Source: Syngnathus acus (taxonomy: Eukaryota; Chordata; Actinopteri; Syngnathiformes; Syngnathidae). From it: a stretch of 64,000 bases of DNA. The stretch lies in assembly GCF_901709675.1 (NCBI RefSeq), contig NC_051097.1, forward strand, positions 9,340,039 to 9,404,038, in the 5' to 3' direction. Position 1 is the stretch's first letter. Every line of letters starts with the position of its first letter. Of the stretch, positions 38,627 through 52,014 are shown in pieces. The translations under genes and the position numbers were made by a program. The notes beneath the pieces were generated by a model. The model saw nothing but the letters and a program-made list of their open reading frames with translations. It was not told where the DNA came from and ran no database searches.

Positions 38627-41159
38627 TCTCCATTTTTAGAAAGGAGGTCCAACTTTGTTTCATTCCAACTGGGCACAAATGATAGTCTTTTCAGGCCCTC
38701 AATCACAAGCACCTATAGTCCGCACTCAAGCTGAGTCTCTATCAAGGTTGTATAGTTGATTGTTGTCTGCTTAAGTGCCCAGTGAAAGTCACAAAGCACT
38801 CACACACACACGCACACAAACATCTCACACACACTTTTTCCCGGGCCCTCCGTCAACTTAACGGCTGCCGATCAATGGCGGGAGGTCAGCCTAGTGATAG
38901 AGAAGCACGCCGTTGCTTTTTGTGCGTGTGTACTTTCATGTTTGTGTCGTTGTGATAGAAAGCGGGGCTTAGGGCCGCCGAGCAATTGAAAGGGTGGAAA
39001 AAAGTGTCCAAGATTCTTTTTTTTTTTCTCATCTGGTACAGAAGGGATGCCGGGTGTGTTATTTTTCTTGGCTTTAGCCCTCACGGCTCTAAGTGGGTAT
39101 TGATCAGGTGCCTTAATGCAAACCTGTCAAATTAATTTTGCAGGGAGAGAAGCCTGTGACTGCTGCTAGATTGCTTCAGTATGAACACGAGGGCTCGGAT
39201 GGATGGGTGGACATGGACGTGGGAGGAAAAGGATGTTTTTGTGCAGGGTGGTGGGGTGAGCAGCTTATGAATTTTAATCATCATCTCAAACGGAATAATC
39301 AACCGCAGGCTCCCGTCCCAATTGTGTTCCCTAGTTGACGTGACACGGTCCTCGCTTTCCCCTCCTCCGGTTCCACTAAGTACACCACACAAAAAGGCAA
39401 TATTGGAGGAAATAAATCCTGGCACATTCTGGATGTGCTCAAGCACTCCAAGTATACCTCAGCTGCTGTATTTAACCTCCCTTCACCCTTTTGCTTGTGT
39501 TTTATTTCCCATGTTAGACATGTTGGCTTATTACTCCCCTTCTGTAGTTAGTTAAACATAATTAGGCAATTACACAGAGCAACGCTCATGATTTAATCTC
39601 TTCATTATGCCGTTCATGGACACGCAAGATGTGTACGTTTGTTTATTGACGCACACCTGTTCACTTGTCCGTTAACGTCACGGAACTTGCGTATTTAGCA
39701 CGATGTTGCGTCAATTGACACGTTTCGATGTGTCCGAAAATTCACAGGACTGCCGTCACCATGTATTTCAAACCCCTTTAGAATTATTCATTTCGATTTG
39801 TACCTAACAATTTGAACAGCCTTACCGTATTTTCCTGAACTACAACTCGGATCACAGATGAATCTCCGGCCCTGCTCCTTTACGTCGTTAGTTAACTGTC
39901 GACCGGGGGGATTTTCACTCTGGGGAAAAAAATTAAAAACAACCATAAGTAATTTTTACGATGAGGGATATAGTGGTGTTATGGAAGGCGCATGTATCTG
40001 CATGTGATCTACTGCAATGTGCCACTAGTCTTAGTTTCACATTTTTTTTCCATTTGATCAGCCTTTTCGTTATGCTTTATGATCCGTAGAGAGCTGAAGC
40101 ATGCAAAAGTACAGAAGACAAACGCAAACTCGGACAGCATTAGCAACCACGGTTGTGGAATATCTCATATGAGAGGGGGGATGACATTTTAACTATGTTT
40201 TCAATTTGTGCTAATACTTTGTGCAGACATGATTGCTGAGAGCACGACACCCAAATCTCTGGCTTTCTCTCGAGACTCTTATCATCCATCTGGCTCACAG
40301 TCTGGGTATTAGTGCTTTGCAAAATATACACCAGTTCTTTTGGATTAGCCATGTGTGAAGGAGGACATTAAAATGGTGGAAGCAGCTGTGATGTGCCGAT
40401 TTTTTCAAAACATTTTTACAAAACTGTTATTTCCTGAAGTGACTGGAGAAAAGTTGTATATCGTTTATCTCGTTCCTCCAGAGTGATATTAGCTCATGAA
40501 GATTGGAAAAATATTCTTATCGTTTGTCTCTGTTAAAAACAGCCCACAGTTTTTTCCCCCCTCCAATATTTACATACATACATATGAAAGAATTGAATAT
40601 CTTGGCCAAACCTATTTTTTCAAATTTTCTTGAATATCACATTTAAAAAAATTTACATACTGGAAAGAAAAAAACCCAGAATGAATATTGTACCGTGTGT
40701 GTGTGTCACTCCTCATATCCATCAAAGGCCGCATCCTATTCACAGCAGCTTGACAGAGACGTCATGCAATCTACTTGGGCAAATCATTTAATTTTCAAGC
40801 GGCCGCCCAGTGGATTTCGATTCAGATGAACAAGGAACTGCACGTACTCACGCAGATGCACATAAAATAACATGCATATAGAAAAAAAAATAAAAATAAA
40901 TAAATATATATATATATAAAAATATGTATACACACACACACTTAGCTTCTCTGTTGTACCTCTTGAAAAAACGCACAGGCTTTTTTTACCGCTAGCCAGA
41001 TGATGTTAGCTTTTAGCCGCATTGTGTTGCAAACAATGAGGCCACTAGTGCTGCTAGCATCAGGTGTATCTTGCTGATAGCCAATACCAACATCAAAAGA
41101 CGTATTTCAATCTTAATTGAAGTGAGAGGCGTCTGCAATGGGACTGAATCTCATCTGTT

Positions 41160-41161
<2 letters not shown>

Positions 41162-41195
<34 letters not shown>
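41162..41195. repeat. (GT)n microsatellite
   Basis: About 17 uninterrupted GT units, followed by TATGACGG. Confidence 0.97.
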
Positions 41196-41198
<3 letters not shown>

Positions 41199-42310
41199 AC
41201 GGTTTGCACGCAAGATGATTGCACGGCGTGCAGAGGGTGTGTAAATTTTGAGCATGTGTTTGCCTGTTAATTGAATTGTGAGTTGTTGAATGTCTGAGAG
41301 GTGTTCAATTCCGTCGTGTTCTTGAAGTACACCTGAGTACAGACACTGATTGCGTTTTGCAGGTAACGTCACGCGTTTGATGTTGAAGTTTCGCCGCTTC
41401 TCGTGTATCGTCCAACACTTTGAGTGTTTTGTCACACGTGCGAGCAACACGAGGAGATGGAGAGGCTTGGTTGTTTTCTTCGGAGATAAAAGAAAAATGG
41501 CAGATTTTGATTCTGATTTTAATCCAATACCGTAAATTCTGGAAAATATTCGAGACGTAGAGTGGGATGTATAAAAAAGGACATTAGTAAAGATAAGATT
41601 GGGATATCGTGATTGTTTTTGATCCCTCATCTATTTGTCAATTAGGAAATGAAAAAGGCCATCATCTGAAGCGGTCGGAGATTATTCATTTGGCATCGGA
41701 GGGTAATTCACTCCAGTTTTGGACTTTTACTATAATTATGAAAATTCAATTCAATTTATGACTTTTAAACCATCTTTTCAATCCTCGGCTTTGTGGGGTT
41801 TGGACTTTTGGGGAAAAGTACTCATGCAACTTCTTCAACGAAGGCAAAAATCATTGAGCGCATTAATGTTAAAAGCTTTATGACTGTCAGAGTGCATTAT
41901 TGATGCGCAGATTTAGCAAAAATCCAAAGTGATCCCTAAGAAGTACCCAGTTTTTACCATTTTTGACAAATTGTGAGTCATATTTTTGCAGATGGTATTT
42001 GGACGTTTCGACGAAGAATGTATGATTGTAAGCTAGCACGCTTTTGTTTTTAAAAGGCGTTTGATGATGAAGCCAAGCTCTCCTCCGTCTGCTGCACATC
42101 CTCCACAAGACAAACAGTCTATTATTTAAACCTGTCAGATGCACTGAAGAGGGGAAGGAAAACTTTATTTTTTTTACTTTTAGAAAAAAAAATGTGCATG
42201 TGTGTGCGTGCTTAATCTATTGTTCCTTATGTTGCATTTGTCCCATTGCCGCGCTTTAATAATTTTTCAATTTAATGAAGTCTTTTTTTTAAAAGCACAT
42301 ATTACAGCAG

Positions 42311-42632
42311 TTTATTCATTTATCCTCTCCCACAAAAACCTCAATTTAATTTAACTGAATAAAGTTTTTTCCAGGTTTTTTAATTTCCTAATTACAACAT
42401 ATACAAGGCCTACACAATGGCAACTTATTAAATCAATATTATTTACAATCTACATTCTTAATGCGCACCATTCATATATTCATTCATCCACTTCCACAAA
42501 AACGTCAATTTAATACGACTGAATAAAGCTTTTTTTTCAGTTTTTATTTCCTAATTACAACATATACGAGGGCTACACAATGGCATCTTATTAAATCAAT
42601 ATTATTTACAATCTACATTCTTAATGCGCACC
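42311..42632. repeat. tandem duplication, unit about 163 bp, two copies
   Basis: Copy 1 (about 42311-42470) and copy 2 (about 42475-42632) share long identical blocks, including TTTCCTAATTACAACATATA and ATCAATATTATTTACAATCT, and both end in AATGCGCACC. Divergence is a few percent plus small indels. Confidence 0.9.
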
Positions 42633-43009
42633 GGCGCACCACTTATGTGCACCCCGATTATTGATCAGTGCATAATGCAACTTTAATGTACTATAAATGC
42701 CTTTTATGAATAATAATAAATGATAAAAAAATAATAATTGATCCCTTCTGACAACCTTAAATTTCCTTATGTCCAATATTTTGCTATAATTTATGGTCAA
42801 GTTTTTTATTTGTAGCAGCCGAAATTGTGATCACATTTAAAATGACTTGTCGGACTTTGGACCGCCTAACTCGCACACCGCAGTGTAGCGTCGGTTCAAA
42901 GAACAGCGGCCTTCTTTTTCCCCCCCAGAGGCCCGAGAGCCAATGATGGTCTTTATGTTGCTGCTTAGCTGATAACACATAGCGTCGCCACCTAATGTCC
43001 TCGCTCCTC

Positions 43010-43330
43010 TCTCCTCTCTCCCCTCGCTCACTTCCTTTGCTTCCACTTATCTGTCTTGCGCTCCGTTTATTTCCCCGCGGCCTTCCTCTCCGTCTCTCCA
43101 CCGTTGCTTGTCTGCAGGAATGAATCAGACGTAAGAGGCCAAACAAGATTTTCAACCCATTGCTTTTGATTAAGTGACTTAACACAGAGGTCTGCGGCCC
43201 GGCAATATCACTAATGGTCCGAAGAAAGAGAGATAGTGTTTGGGGGAGACAAAGCGGGGAGGGGAAAAAGATGGAGAGAGGTACCATTATCCTCGGCTAA
43301 AGGAGAAAGTGATTATGAAGTTAAAAGGAG
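43010..43330. promoter_or_regulatory. candidate conserved noncoding block
   Basis: Balanced sequence including GGAATGAATCAGACGTAAG, AACCCATTGCTTTTGATTAA and GGCAATATCACTAATGGTCC. Shows the same compositional contrast with flanking AT-rich DNA as the block at 32860-33180. Confidence 0.3.
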
Positions 43331-44329
43331 CTTTGCGTTCATCGCTTTCTCCACAGAAAGTTTAGTTGGAGAATTAAGATTAAGCTGGATTTGGATCCAC
43401 GCAAATGCCTTTTAGTCAGAGGAGGGAGGGGGGGGTGCTGAAGTGAAGGCCTTCCATAGAAGATAGAAAGTCTGCGAGCCTCTCGCTATTATGCGGTATA
43501 TTATTTCAGATATACTCCTTTTCATTAGTAACATTACCCAGCGGTGAGATTTGTTTTTAGAGTTTTAGATCAGATGCACCTGCATTTTTTTTTTTGCTTT
43601 TCCGCTCTTTTTTTATTTATTTTTTAATGTAAATTGGTAAATGTAATGGCTCGGCTGCAATATAGCACACTCGAGTCACCCTGGCGAGGAACAGTAAAAG
43701 TTAATAAACAGACGAGCACTTCTAATTCCCTTTTTGGCTTTTAGCCGCGGATAACAAATGCCGCTCTTATTGAAATGCAAACCATATGTCGCTACTTATC
43801 GGATTTCCTGCGGGGTATCAAAACAATTTGGGATATGATCTCTGTTGATGACATGATATACTTAAAGCACTCGCCCCTCCCACACCCCAAAACATAAAAA
43901 CACATTTTCGTAATCATTTGGTTTTGCCGGATTGCTTTTGAATAGTTATAACAAAAACAACGCAATTGAGTCTTTTAATGCCACAAACACTTTTTTTATT
44001 TGATCATTTTTTTTGTAAAGAGACAAATGCAGTCACTATACATAGAATGATGTTTTCATTTTCAAGTTGCGATATCATGTGAACAAAATGTCAAAGGAAT
44101 GATTGGAAAGACACCAGTGAGACGCCAAGTGACATACGACGGCCATTACGGTGTTTTTGGCTTCGGAAAGTTGCATTTCCTAAATGAGGCAACATAATGA
44201 ACATGAATTTACTTGCTTAAATTTCTCTGCTATTGCTTCTGCACCAGTCACAAGTCACCCCCCCCTCCCCAAAATAAATTCTCTGAGGTGAGGCACTGCC
44301 GTTTTGCCATCATGTGTACGTTCGGTGTG

Positions 44330-44530
44330 CTTGGTATGTCGAGCTCTCTGCACATTAGCGGTAATTATAGTCGGTAATAACCCTAACGAGGAGAGAGGGA
44401 CTGACTGTGTGCAGAGCAGCGATTACATGTTAATCAGCTACCATGTTGTTGGAAGTAATTAGACAATGTTGTGAGGAGATTTAGATCGCAGATATTTACT
44501 GCAGCGGCCAGTGTGGAACAATCAGTGGAG
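44330..44530. promoter_or_regulatory. candidate conserved noncoding element
   Basis: Repeat-free sequence with dense homeodomain-type cores: GCGGTAATTATAGTCGGTAA, GCGATTACATGTTAATCAGC, GGAAGTAATTAGACAATGTT, then GATATTTACTGCAGCGGCC. No open frame of note. Judged enhancer-like on motif density. Confidence 0.35.
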
Positions 44531-46744
44531 TTTGGTAGAATGAATCGGATTTTCATTGTGAGACTTGTGTACTGCTTGCGCTACAGCTTTGAATTTGGTG
44601 GACACTGAAAAGCTCGTACAAAAAGTCTGCAGTAAGGTTTTTTTTGTGTCTTAAGCTCACTCGTAAATAAAAATTTTCACTCACAACAAAAATCAACCGA
44701 GTAACGAGATGTTCATAAAATTAAATGAAATTAAAAACCCTGGTTTCCGAAACTCTTTTGTGGCTAGGCCACCAAATCTTTTTTTGTTGACTATTGTTGT
44801 TTTTACAATTCGGGTGTTACTCCACACATCAGACATTTAAATCCATTTCTTCAGTCATCTGATTGGTTAAAATGACTTTATGTAATATAGTTTAACATCT
44901 AACACAGCATTGGTGGTAGCCATGATTTTCTTTCATTTTATTTAAATAAAAGTAGCTCGAAATAATCCCAGCCAACAATGACTAAACCAAAATGCTGATT
45001 TGTGAAAACAATGGTCAAATTGCTGATTGGAGTAGATGAGCCGGATAGTAGTTGTCCCACCTTCATCCCGACACTCAAGCTCCGGAGTGGACTTCTGTGT
45101 CAAGTTAATTAGGTGTTAACGTGTTTGGGCGGCAATTGTTTGTGCATCAACTCTATAATTGTTTGACTGGGAAGGCAGGAAGCTGTGATTTCGCAATACG
45201 CCAAGTGCCATTTAGACTCAGTCGCTCGAACGGAGCCGTGACACTGATACGGGCACACGTTAATTGTATGTTGTGTTAACGAGACGCAGGGGACGCGGGA
45301 GGGAGGGAGCGAGCGAGATGGGGAAAGGCGAGAGACGGACAGAGATCAGCCAATGACCTATGTGATGAAAAAAGACTCTTCTGACAGCTCATTGCCCAAA
45401 CCTCTCAACCTCCATCTCTCTGTATCTCCATTTTTTTTTTTGGTGTGTGCTCATGACACAGAGGGTGATTGGCTATTAAAACACTGTAGAATTAGGCATA
45501 AAATCACTCACTGAATGCTTTTATAGCCAACCATTCTATTAATTCAATTGCACTTTCCGAAAAGAATCCCTTTTTGTGCATTCTTATTAAACCTGAAACT
45601 AATAGGATGGTAATAAGGGCGTAATCACTGTGATGCTTGTGAAAATTATTCACTGTATTGGCAGCGATATTAGCTTTTTAGTCAAAAGCGAAGATTGCGA
45701 CAATGCTGATGAGAAAGCTAGTATTGGCGGGATAGTATTTTAGTGATGTCAGAGGTTGATCATGTGACTCGGGGGGTTCTGGAGCTTTAGAGCAAGTTTC
45801 AGCTCATTGTTTAGCACCCGGTCCATGACTGTCATCGTTTTGGTTCAATCGCACCTCTCTCATTGTGTCATTTTCGGACGCAGCAGGTTGCCACTGTCGA
45901 AAAGGCGGAAAAATATTTGACCATGTCTGCTCTGCGGCAAACAATATAACACAAAATTTCATATATTGTAAGAATTATATTATGAAAGCATTTACGCATG
46001 GTTATAGAGAGATTATGAAGGGCCGCAAATTAGAAAACAGAAAAAGTCACAAATCTCAAATAAAAGCAATCTGCCCGCTGTTTGTCTGGTACAGGTTGTC
46101 CGTTGCCTGCGGCACTGAAAGGTGATTAGACAGCCAGAGAAAAAAAAAAGTGTTAGAAGACAGAACCTCATCAGGAATTTAGAACAGCTCGTAGAGACAG
46201 AGGAGAAATGCATCGTGTGACTTCCGTAACCCGGTTAAAAGAAAACTTTGGATTGATTCAATGTTGAGTTCCAGTGAAGCTATCTTAAATTTAATTTCAT
46301 TTAATTCTTTTCAATATTTTTTCAGTTTTGTGGCTATTTATTTAAAATAAATAATAATAATATAAAATCGAAGCATGTACATTTTGTATAATTTTGAATT
46401 TGTTATTTTATTTTTGCAACAGTTTACCATTTTCCATGGCAAGGAATTAAGATAACGCACCTGATATACGTACTCATGTTAATGAACAAATGAAACTTCA
46501 ACAAATGCCACTTTATTATATTTCTCATTTCATTTACATATTTTGATAAATTACTTAAAAAAAAAAAAATCATTACGATAAACTATTCAAAATAAATGAC
46601 ACTTACGGGCAGACATGTTACTGAAAACAATGTTTCTCAAAAGCCGGGATGATAATTGTCCACAACTAATTAAAAATGCTTTGTTTAATACAAATCAAAA
46701 CACTCCAAAACAAAGCAATTAAGTTTTGCCCTGGGAAAGATCCG

Positions 46745-46930
46745 AGTAAATACGTTAAATGCCCCCTCGCTCGTTTCGCACCTCGGCGAGGTGGCGAAGG
46801 CAAGTCTCGACGTGGCCGAGTCTGATCTTTAAAATGAAAAACTGATTGCGGTGTCTGCTTTTGTAATTAATTAACCTGATTGATTGTGACTGCGACTTGC
46901 TTTTGAGTGGCATTTCATCAAAAGGTTCTT
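46745..46930. promoter_or_regulatory. candidate conserved noncoding block
   Basis: GC-balanced stretch (CACCTCGGCGAGGTGGCGAA, a short palindrome) followed by TTTGTAATTAATTAACCTG and TGATTGTGACTGCGACTTG. Repeat-free between AT-rich flanks. Confidence 0.25.
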
Positions 46931-48322
46931 ACTTAACAGCCCCCTTTTCCCATTAATAAAACAACAATTAAAACAGTCATTTGCATCTAACATTATACCC
47001 TCTATTAACTAGAGGAGTCGCTAAAGGGGGGGCGGAGCTAGCAAAAAAAAAAAAAAAAACCAAAACTTGTGCTCTAAGTGATTTATGGGAAATGTGACTG
47101 CCAGTTCCATGACCCCGCGACGGTACTTTACGCGTGACCCCGACGACCCCGACGGGTATCAAAGCCATCATTTGTAGGAATACGAGTTGCCTCGTCAAAA
47201 AAAAAAAAATTAGGCTCCACGGGGTGTCCTTGAGGCCGATTGGCTGAGAGTTGTCAAACGATCACAGCGAGGAAGGGGGCGCCACCCCCCTCCAAAATCA
47301 ATTTCAATCAACGCGGAGACGCAATATTATCAAATGTCAAGTCCACCGTGGCCCCCGGCCCTGTGGCGCAGCAAAAAATTAGTCCTGACAGCCACTTGGC
47401 GACTTAATTAAGTGCCCCCACCAAAAAAAAAAAAAAGGATGGGAAGTCAGGAGGCGGTGCGGAAGAGGGAGGGGCGATTAAGAATCCAAATACCTCATTC
47501 GGTCAGTTGGTCTTTTTGTTCGCTTGACTGCTCGTATTGACAGGCCGTCCCGAATGATGGGCTCACTGGGGAGCGAGAATGCTTCCAAGAGGGAAAATGT
47601 AAGAAGTGGAGTAATCATGACAAAAGATGAAATGAGAGTCAGGCTGATGCTAGCCAAGAGTTGTTGAAAAGTTTCATGGGTGAGGTGATTGACGGGGGAA
47701 GCGTCGCTTCATTTATTGACAAAGACTTCCCGACACATAGGCTTGATATTGAAATGATTCCTCTGGAAAGAAATTTCGATTGACTGGTAATTGCGGTGGA
47801 TCGATCGACACGTTCCGCGTGGCTCCCTCTGGGATTTTCCTTTTGTTCACAACACACACAAGCACACGCTTGCCGGTTCTGGACCAGGAGACTGGATCTC
47901 GGGGGAGATGTGAGAACTGATTGAGCGAATCAGTAAACATGAGTTGCTGATTGTCCGTATGCAGATGATCAAAATGGGGACGGAAAGCAGGAAAGATGAA
48001 CACCGCTGATGGATCGTCTCAAATGTCGCTCATATGAATAGCTCACCTTTAAAACCCTTTGGAATCCTTCCCCCCCCCCCTCTGAATGCCGCAAATTCAT
48101 GAATGAGTAATTCTGATCAATTCGCCAATCCGTCAACGGTTGGAGATCCATCTCTCTAGCTGGTGTAAAGTATGATTTATAAATGGCTGGAGGTCATTAT
48201 CAACCGACGGGCTCTTTATAAGTCTAAATGAGTATGGCCTTTCTTTTCATGTTCTCACTTTGACAGGGACAAGCATCTTGTCAATACAGAAATGACTGCT
48301 GTAGGGCTGAAAAGGAACACAC

Positions 48323-48324
<2 letters not shown>

Positions 48325-48368
<44 letters not shown>

Positions 48369-48540
48369 TTGTTTTTATTATTTATTTATTTTCAGAAAAT
48401 AATTGCATATATATATATTTTTTTATTTTTTATTATTATTTATTTTCAGAAAATAATTGTATATATATGTATATATTTTTTTATCAGAAATAATTGCATA
48501 TATATATTTATATAATGTATATATATGTTTATTAATTTAT
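48325..48540. repeat. (AT)n followed by three diverged TTTTCAGAAAATAATTGCAT units
   Basis: A 38-base AT run, then a unit containing TCAGAAAATAATTG plus ATATAT/TATTTTTTTAT recurs at about 48393, 48446 and 48484, the last lacking part. Local slippage-type amplification. Confidence 0.8.
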
Positions 48541-50912
48541 TTTTATTTTTAAAAATGTGTACACACTATAAAAGCCAAACTTGTATCAGTGGCCCACACC
48601 AAAGTGCTACACACCTAAGGGTGCGTTGTGTAAATAAGCGTGAGTTGCACCCCTGTAGGTCGGTCACAACAGCCATCCATCTGTCCCCGCCTTGGGTCAT
48701 CATCCCGACGCATACAGAACCACACACAGGTTATCCCATTCTCACAACTTCCACACCATTTTCCTTTTTTTTTTCTCATCCTCGGAAGCGCACACATTCA
48801 CTCTTCCAGCCCGCAGCCATCATTTAGTGGTTTGTGTTCAGCGAGTGTTTTGGATGTGTAACACTAGACATGACAAGAGAAGACCCGGGATGACGGAACA
48901 CTGTCCAGGGGTCAGAGTGTGCGTGTGTAATGTGTGTGTCCTAATATTTTCAAGCACCTGCGGAGGGCTGGCCGCACATGCTGCTCACCTCTTAATGTTC
49001 TTGTCTGCTGTACTGACAAATGCAAGGTACATATTGGAGCTTTATGCGACTTCATTGGTGATGATATTGTGTGTTTACAGCAGAAAGACAAAAGTCTCGG
49101 TTCCGATCGCTAGCTAGTTTGCTTGCGTGACAAGCCGATTTTATTTCTGACAAACAGCAACTGTGTAGCTAAAAGTCCAATCAGGCAAATTGAAAATGTA
49201 AAGTATAGAAATTTCAAAATAAAAGCTAAAAGCTTTACTTAATAAAACCAACACTTCAGGTACGGAATCGAAACACTCACTCAAACGCGGTGAGCCGAAG
49301 TAAAATAAAAGTTTCCAAAGCAAAACTTTAAATTAGCCCTTTGAAGCATTGCAAAGCCAAACGACACATTTCAATTTGTTCTTTCGCTGGGCCAGAATTG
49401 AGTTCAGTGACTCCTCGCATTGTACCTCACATTCAAACGTCAAATTAAAATACGACATTTAAAGCTTCTGATACACTTTGATTGAACTCTACGGGTGATC
49501 AACTTTGGAGTTTGCACTGCACTTTTTCCTCAGACCAACTTGCGCACACGTACTCAAACGCAAGAGTGCACGTCTCCGCCGCTTTGAAAATATCTACTCG
49601 CAACCACACCTTTTATGGTTTGAAATATTGATAAGTAGCCCTGCAACATTAATATCGTAAATGGTTTACAAGAACACTTAAATAAAATCTCGCCCACACT
49701 GGCTATTCCTTTCCCCTCCCCTCCCCTCTCGACTTCCCCACAGCTGTTATTTTGTTTTTCATTTTAGTAATGGATTCATCTGTTGGAGGAGCGTGTTTGA
49801 GGAAGAACGAGATTAAAGGGAGTGGGCGCGCAAATAAGTATCGTCTTAACGTTTGCAAGCATGCACGTGTTTTATTTTTATTTTTCTCTTTATATTTATT
49901 TATTTCTCTCCAGAATTGTTTGTGTACAGAGAATTCAGATATACTGAATATCTCAAATTAGCGTGTACTAAGGGTGTTCCCAAAAATTGGATATAATAAT
50001 AATAATAATAATGAATTTTTGAGAAAGTAAATGTCCAAGCAAATACAAATAACTTGACTTCATCTAAACAAAAATAAAAGATTTGTTGCTAAAAATTTCA
50101 ATATGCACTCAGTGTTTAATTTCAGGCTTTAAACCAAAAAAAAAAAAAATCAATTTGATGAGCACTCATTGAACTTCTCTGGAAAATAAAATCAACATAT
50201 GTAAGTGTCTGAATAAACACTATTTATGTTTACTCTCAAAATCCCAGAATGTTTTAGCTTGTCTTTCTCGCGATTGACAAGATTTATCCCCGCTGAGTTC
50301 CCAAGAGCCTGATCGAGAGTTTTAAAGGGATTAGAACGGGATTAGGCCCCAATAGAAAGGGATTAGCCCCCACAGTCTTGTTGCTGCTCACATAGCAGGT
50401 ATAACACACACACACACTACACTCAACATAGAATTCGAGTGTCATATTCTATCAAGACAAGGCACTTGGCATATACAAACATTTGCATACAAAAATAAAA
50501 GACCTCTTGACCCCGCAGTTACTCAAGTGCAGCATCCGTCACCAAGAAGAATAATTGGTGTGTGTGCGCTCGTGTGTTTGTGCAAACTCGTGTGTGTGCA
50601 GTTTTTGCGGAGGAATCCAAATGGAGAAGAGTGATAGAACGGCATACAGTGAGGTTCATCAAAGTCAGCCCGAGCGACGGCCCTCATTTTTCATTGGCTG
50701 AGAGGCCCCCCCCCGCGCACCTGCGATAGCCCACCTGAGCGAGAAAAACGAGCAAAGAAAGAGAAATCGAGTAAGAAACAAACTCCGGTAAGAGTTGCCT
50801 GAAGAAAGACAGTGTGGGAGGGGGGGGGGACACCGCTCGCTGGGACAGTTTGAACGACAGCGTTCTCCCTTTTACATTTCACACCCGGACGCTCGCCGCA
50901 CTGCCTGGGGAA

Positions 50913-50928
50913 GGGGGGGGGGGGGGGG
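50913..50928. repeat. poly(G) tract, 16 G
   Basis: Uninterrupted G-run, with a shorter G-run at 50820-50829. Together they form a G-rich strand segment with quadruplex potential. Confidence 0.85.
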
Positions 50929-51380
50929 CTGCAGTGTATCTTGTTTTGCTCAAGGGAGAAAGACAGAGAGATACATTCCGACGATGTTATTATTATACGT
51001 TTGCCTTGTTTTGAGATCACAGGGGGACTAAAAATGACACGCAAACACACGAGGACTTCATTGTTAAACTTTATAGAGCAAATTTTAAATGTATACCTCC
51101 GAGGTCCAATGGTTCCTAAATCCCGGCCGACCTGCAATTTATTTGCTTATAGACTTTAGAAATTTGAATAATCTATCCTAGGGTCAAACTGTTGCTAACA
51201 TAAAATCTCTATTAACTATAAAGGCCAAAATAAAAGTAAAGCAATACCTTTTTGGATTTCGATTACAATAAGCAAGTCAATGGAATGCTTTGGCCTTTTA
51301 ATCGTCTTTATTGTTTTACGCTTAAAAAAGTTTTATTGCTATGAGCTGCCAGCCAGGACTTCATCTCTCATACAGGCTCA

Positions 51381-51510
51381 CTTATGTTATGTTATGTTAT
51401 GTTATGTTATGTTATGTTATGTTATGTTATGTTAATATAATGTTATATGTTATGTTATGTTAATATAATATAATGTTATATTATGTTATGTTTTATGTTA
51501 TTATCTGTCA
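51381..51510. repeat. (TTATG)n pentanucleotide microsatellite
   Basis: About ten uninterrupted TTATG units from 51382, then decayed units mixed with ATATAA. Confidence 0.95.
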
Positions 51511-52014
51511 TATTGTATACAGTAGTCATTTCCCAAGTGTGGTCTTGGTTGGTCAGGTGTCACCTTCACTAGGTTGTGGACATCATCGGGGCGTGATGTC
51601 CATCATGTCTGTCATCACTCGTTTGATTGTACGCACACGTCTTGCCGTTGCTCCCGGCCATAGAAAACCACCATCCCGCCGCTACGCTACACACGACACT
51701 GAAGCCATCGCTCAGCCACTGTCACACACACACTTGCAGGTAAAGACACGTATAAATAGACACAATGTGATCATGTGACCAAAAAAACATAGTCAGCCAC
51801 ACACGGTCAAGCAGAACCACACATCACCCGCGTGCACACGTACTCGTTCAGACAGACGGCTTACGCTAGAAATGAAGCTAATCCATCACTTGGAACACAC
51901 AAACAAAAAACAGTAGACATTGTCACCTTCACAGCTCACCTGTTATCATCGTGACATCTAGACTTGGCTGAAACTGGAGCATTTTCAGAGCAGTTAAGAC
52001 ATACTCTAATATAT

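Larger units (their letters stand above)
36189..42310. other. noncoding stretch, nothing recognised beyond listed repeats
   Basis: Holds the block at 36440-36910, the diverged duplication at 38425, the (GT)n at 41162, and CA-rich sequence at 38800-38835. Otherwise unique AT-rich DNA without supported genes. Confidence 0.5.
42633..52014. other. noncoding stretch with several regulatory-like blocks and microsatellites
   Basis: Holds the blocks at 43010, 44330 and 46745, poly(A) runs at 47043 and 47197, the AT repeat at 48325, G-runs at 50820-50928 and the TTATG repeat at 51381. No exon is supported on either strand. The region is continuous with the gene-free DNA on both sides. Confidence 0.5.

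Noticed and set aside
41151-41630. 159-codon open frame on the minus strand
   Set aside because: Its end is a Thr-His run from the (GT)n microsatellite and the rest shows no known domain.
46977-47198. Minus-strand open frame near poly(A) runs
   Set aside because: Contains a run of Phe from poly(T) and no domain. Flanked by homopolymers.
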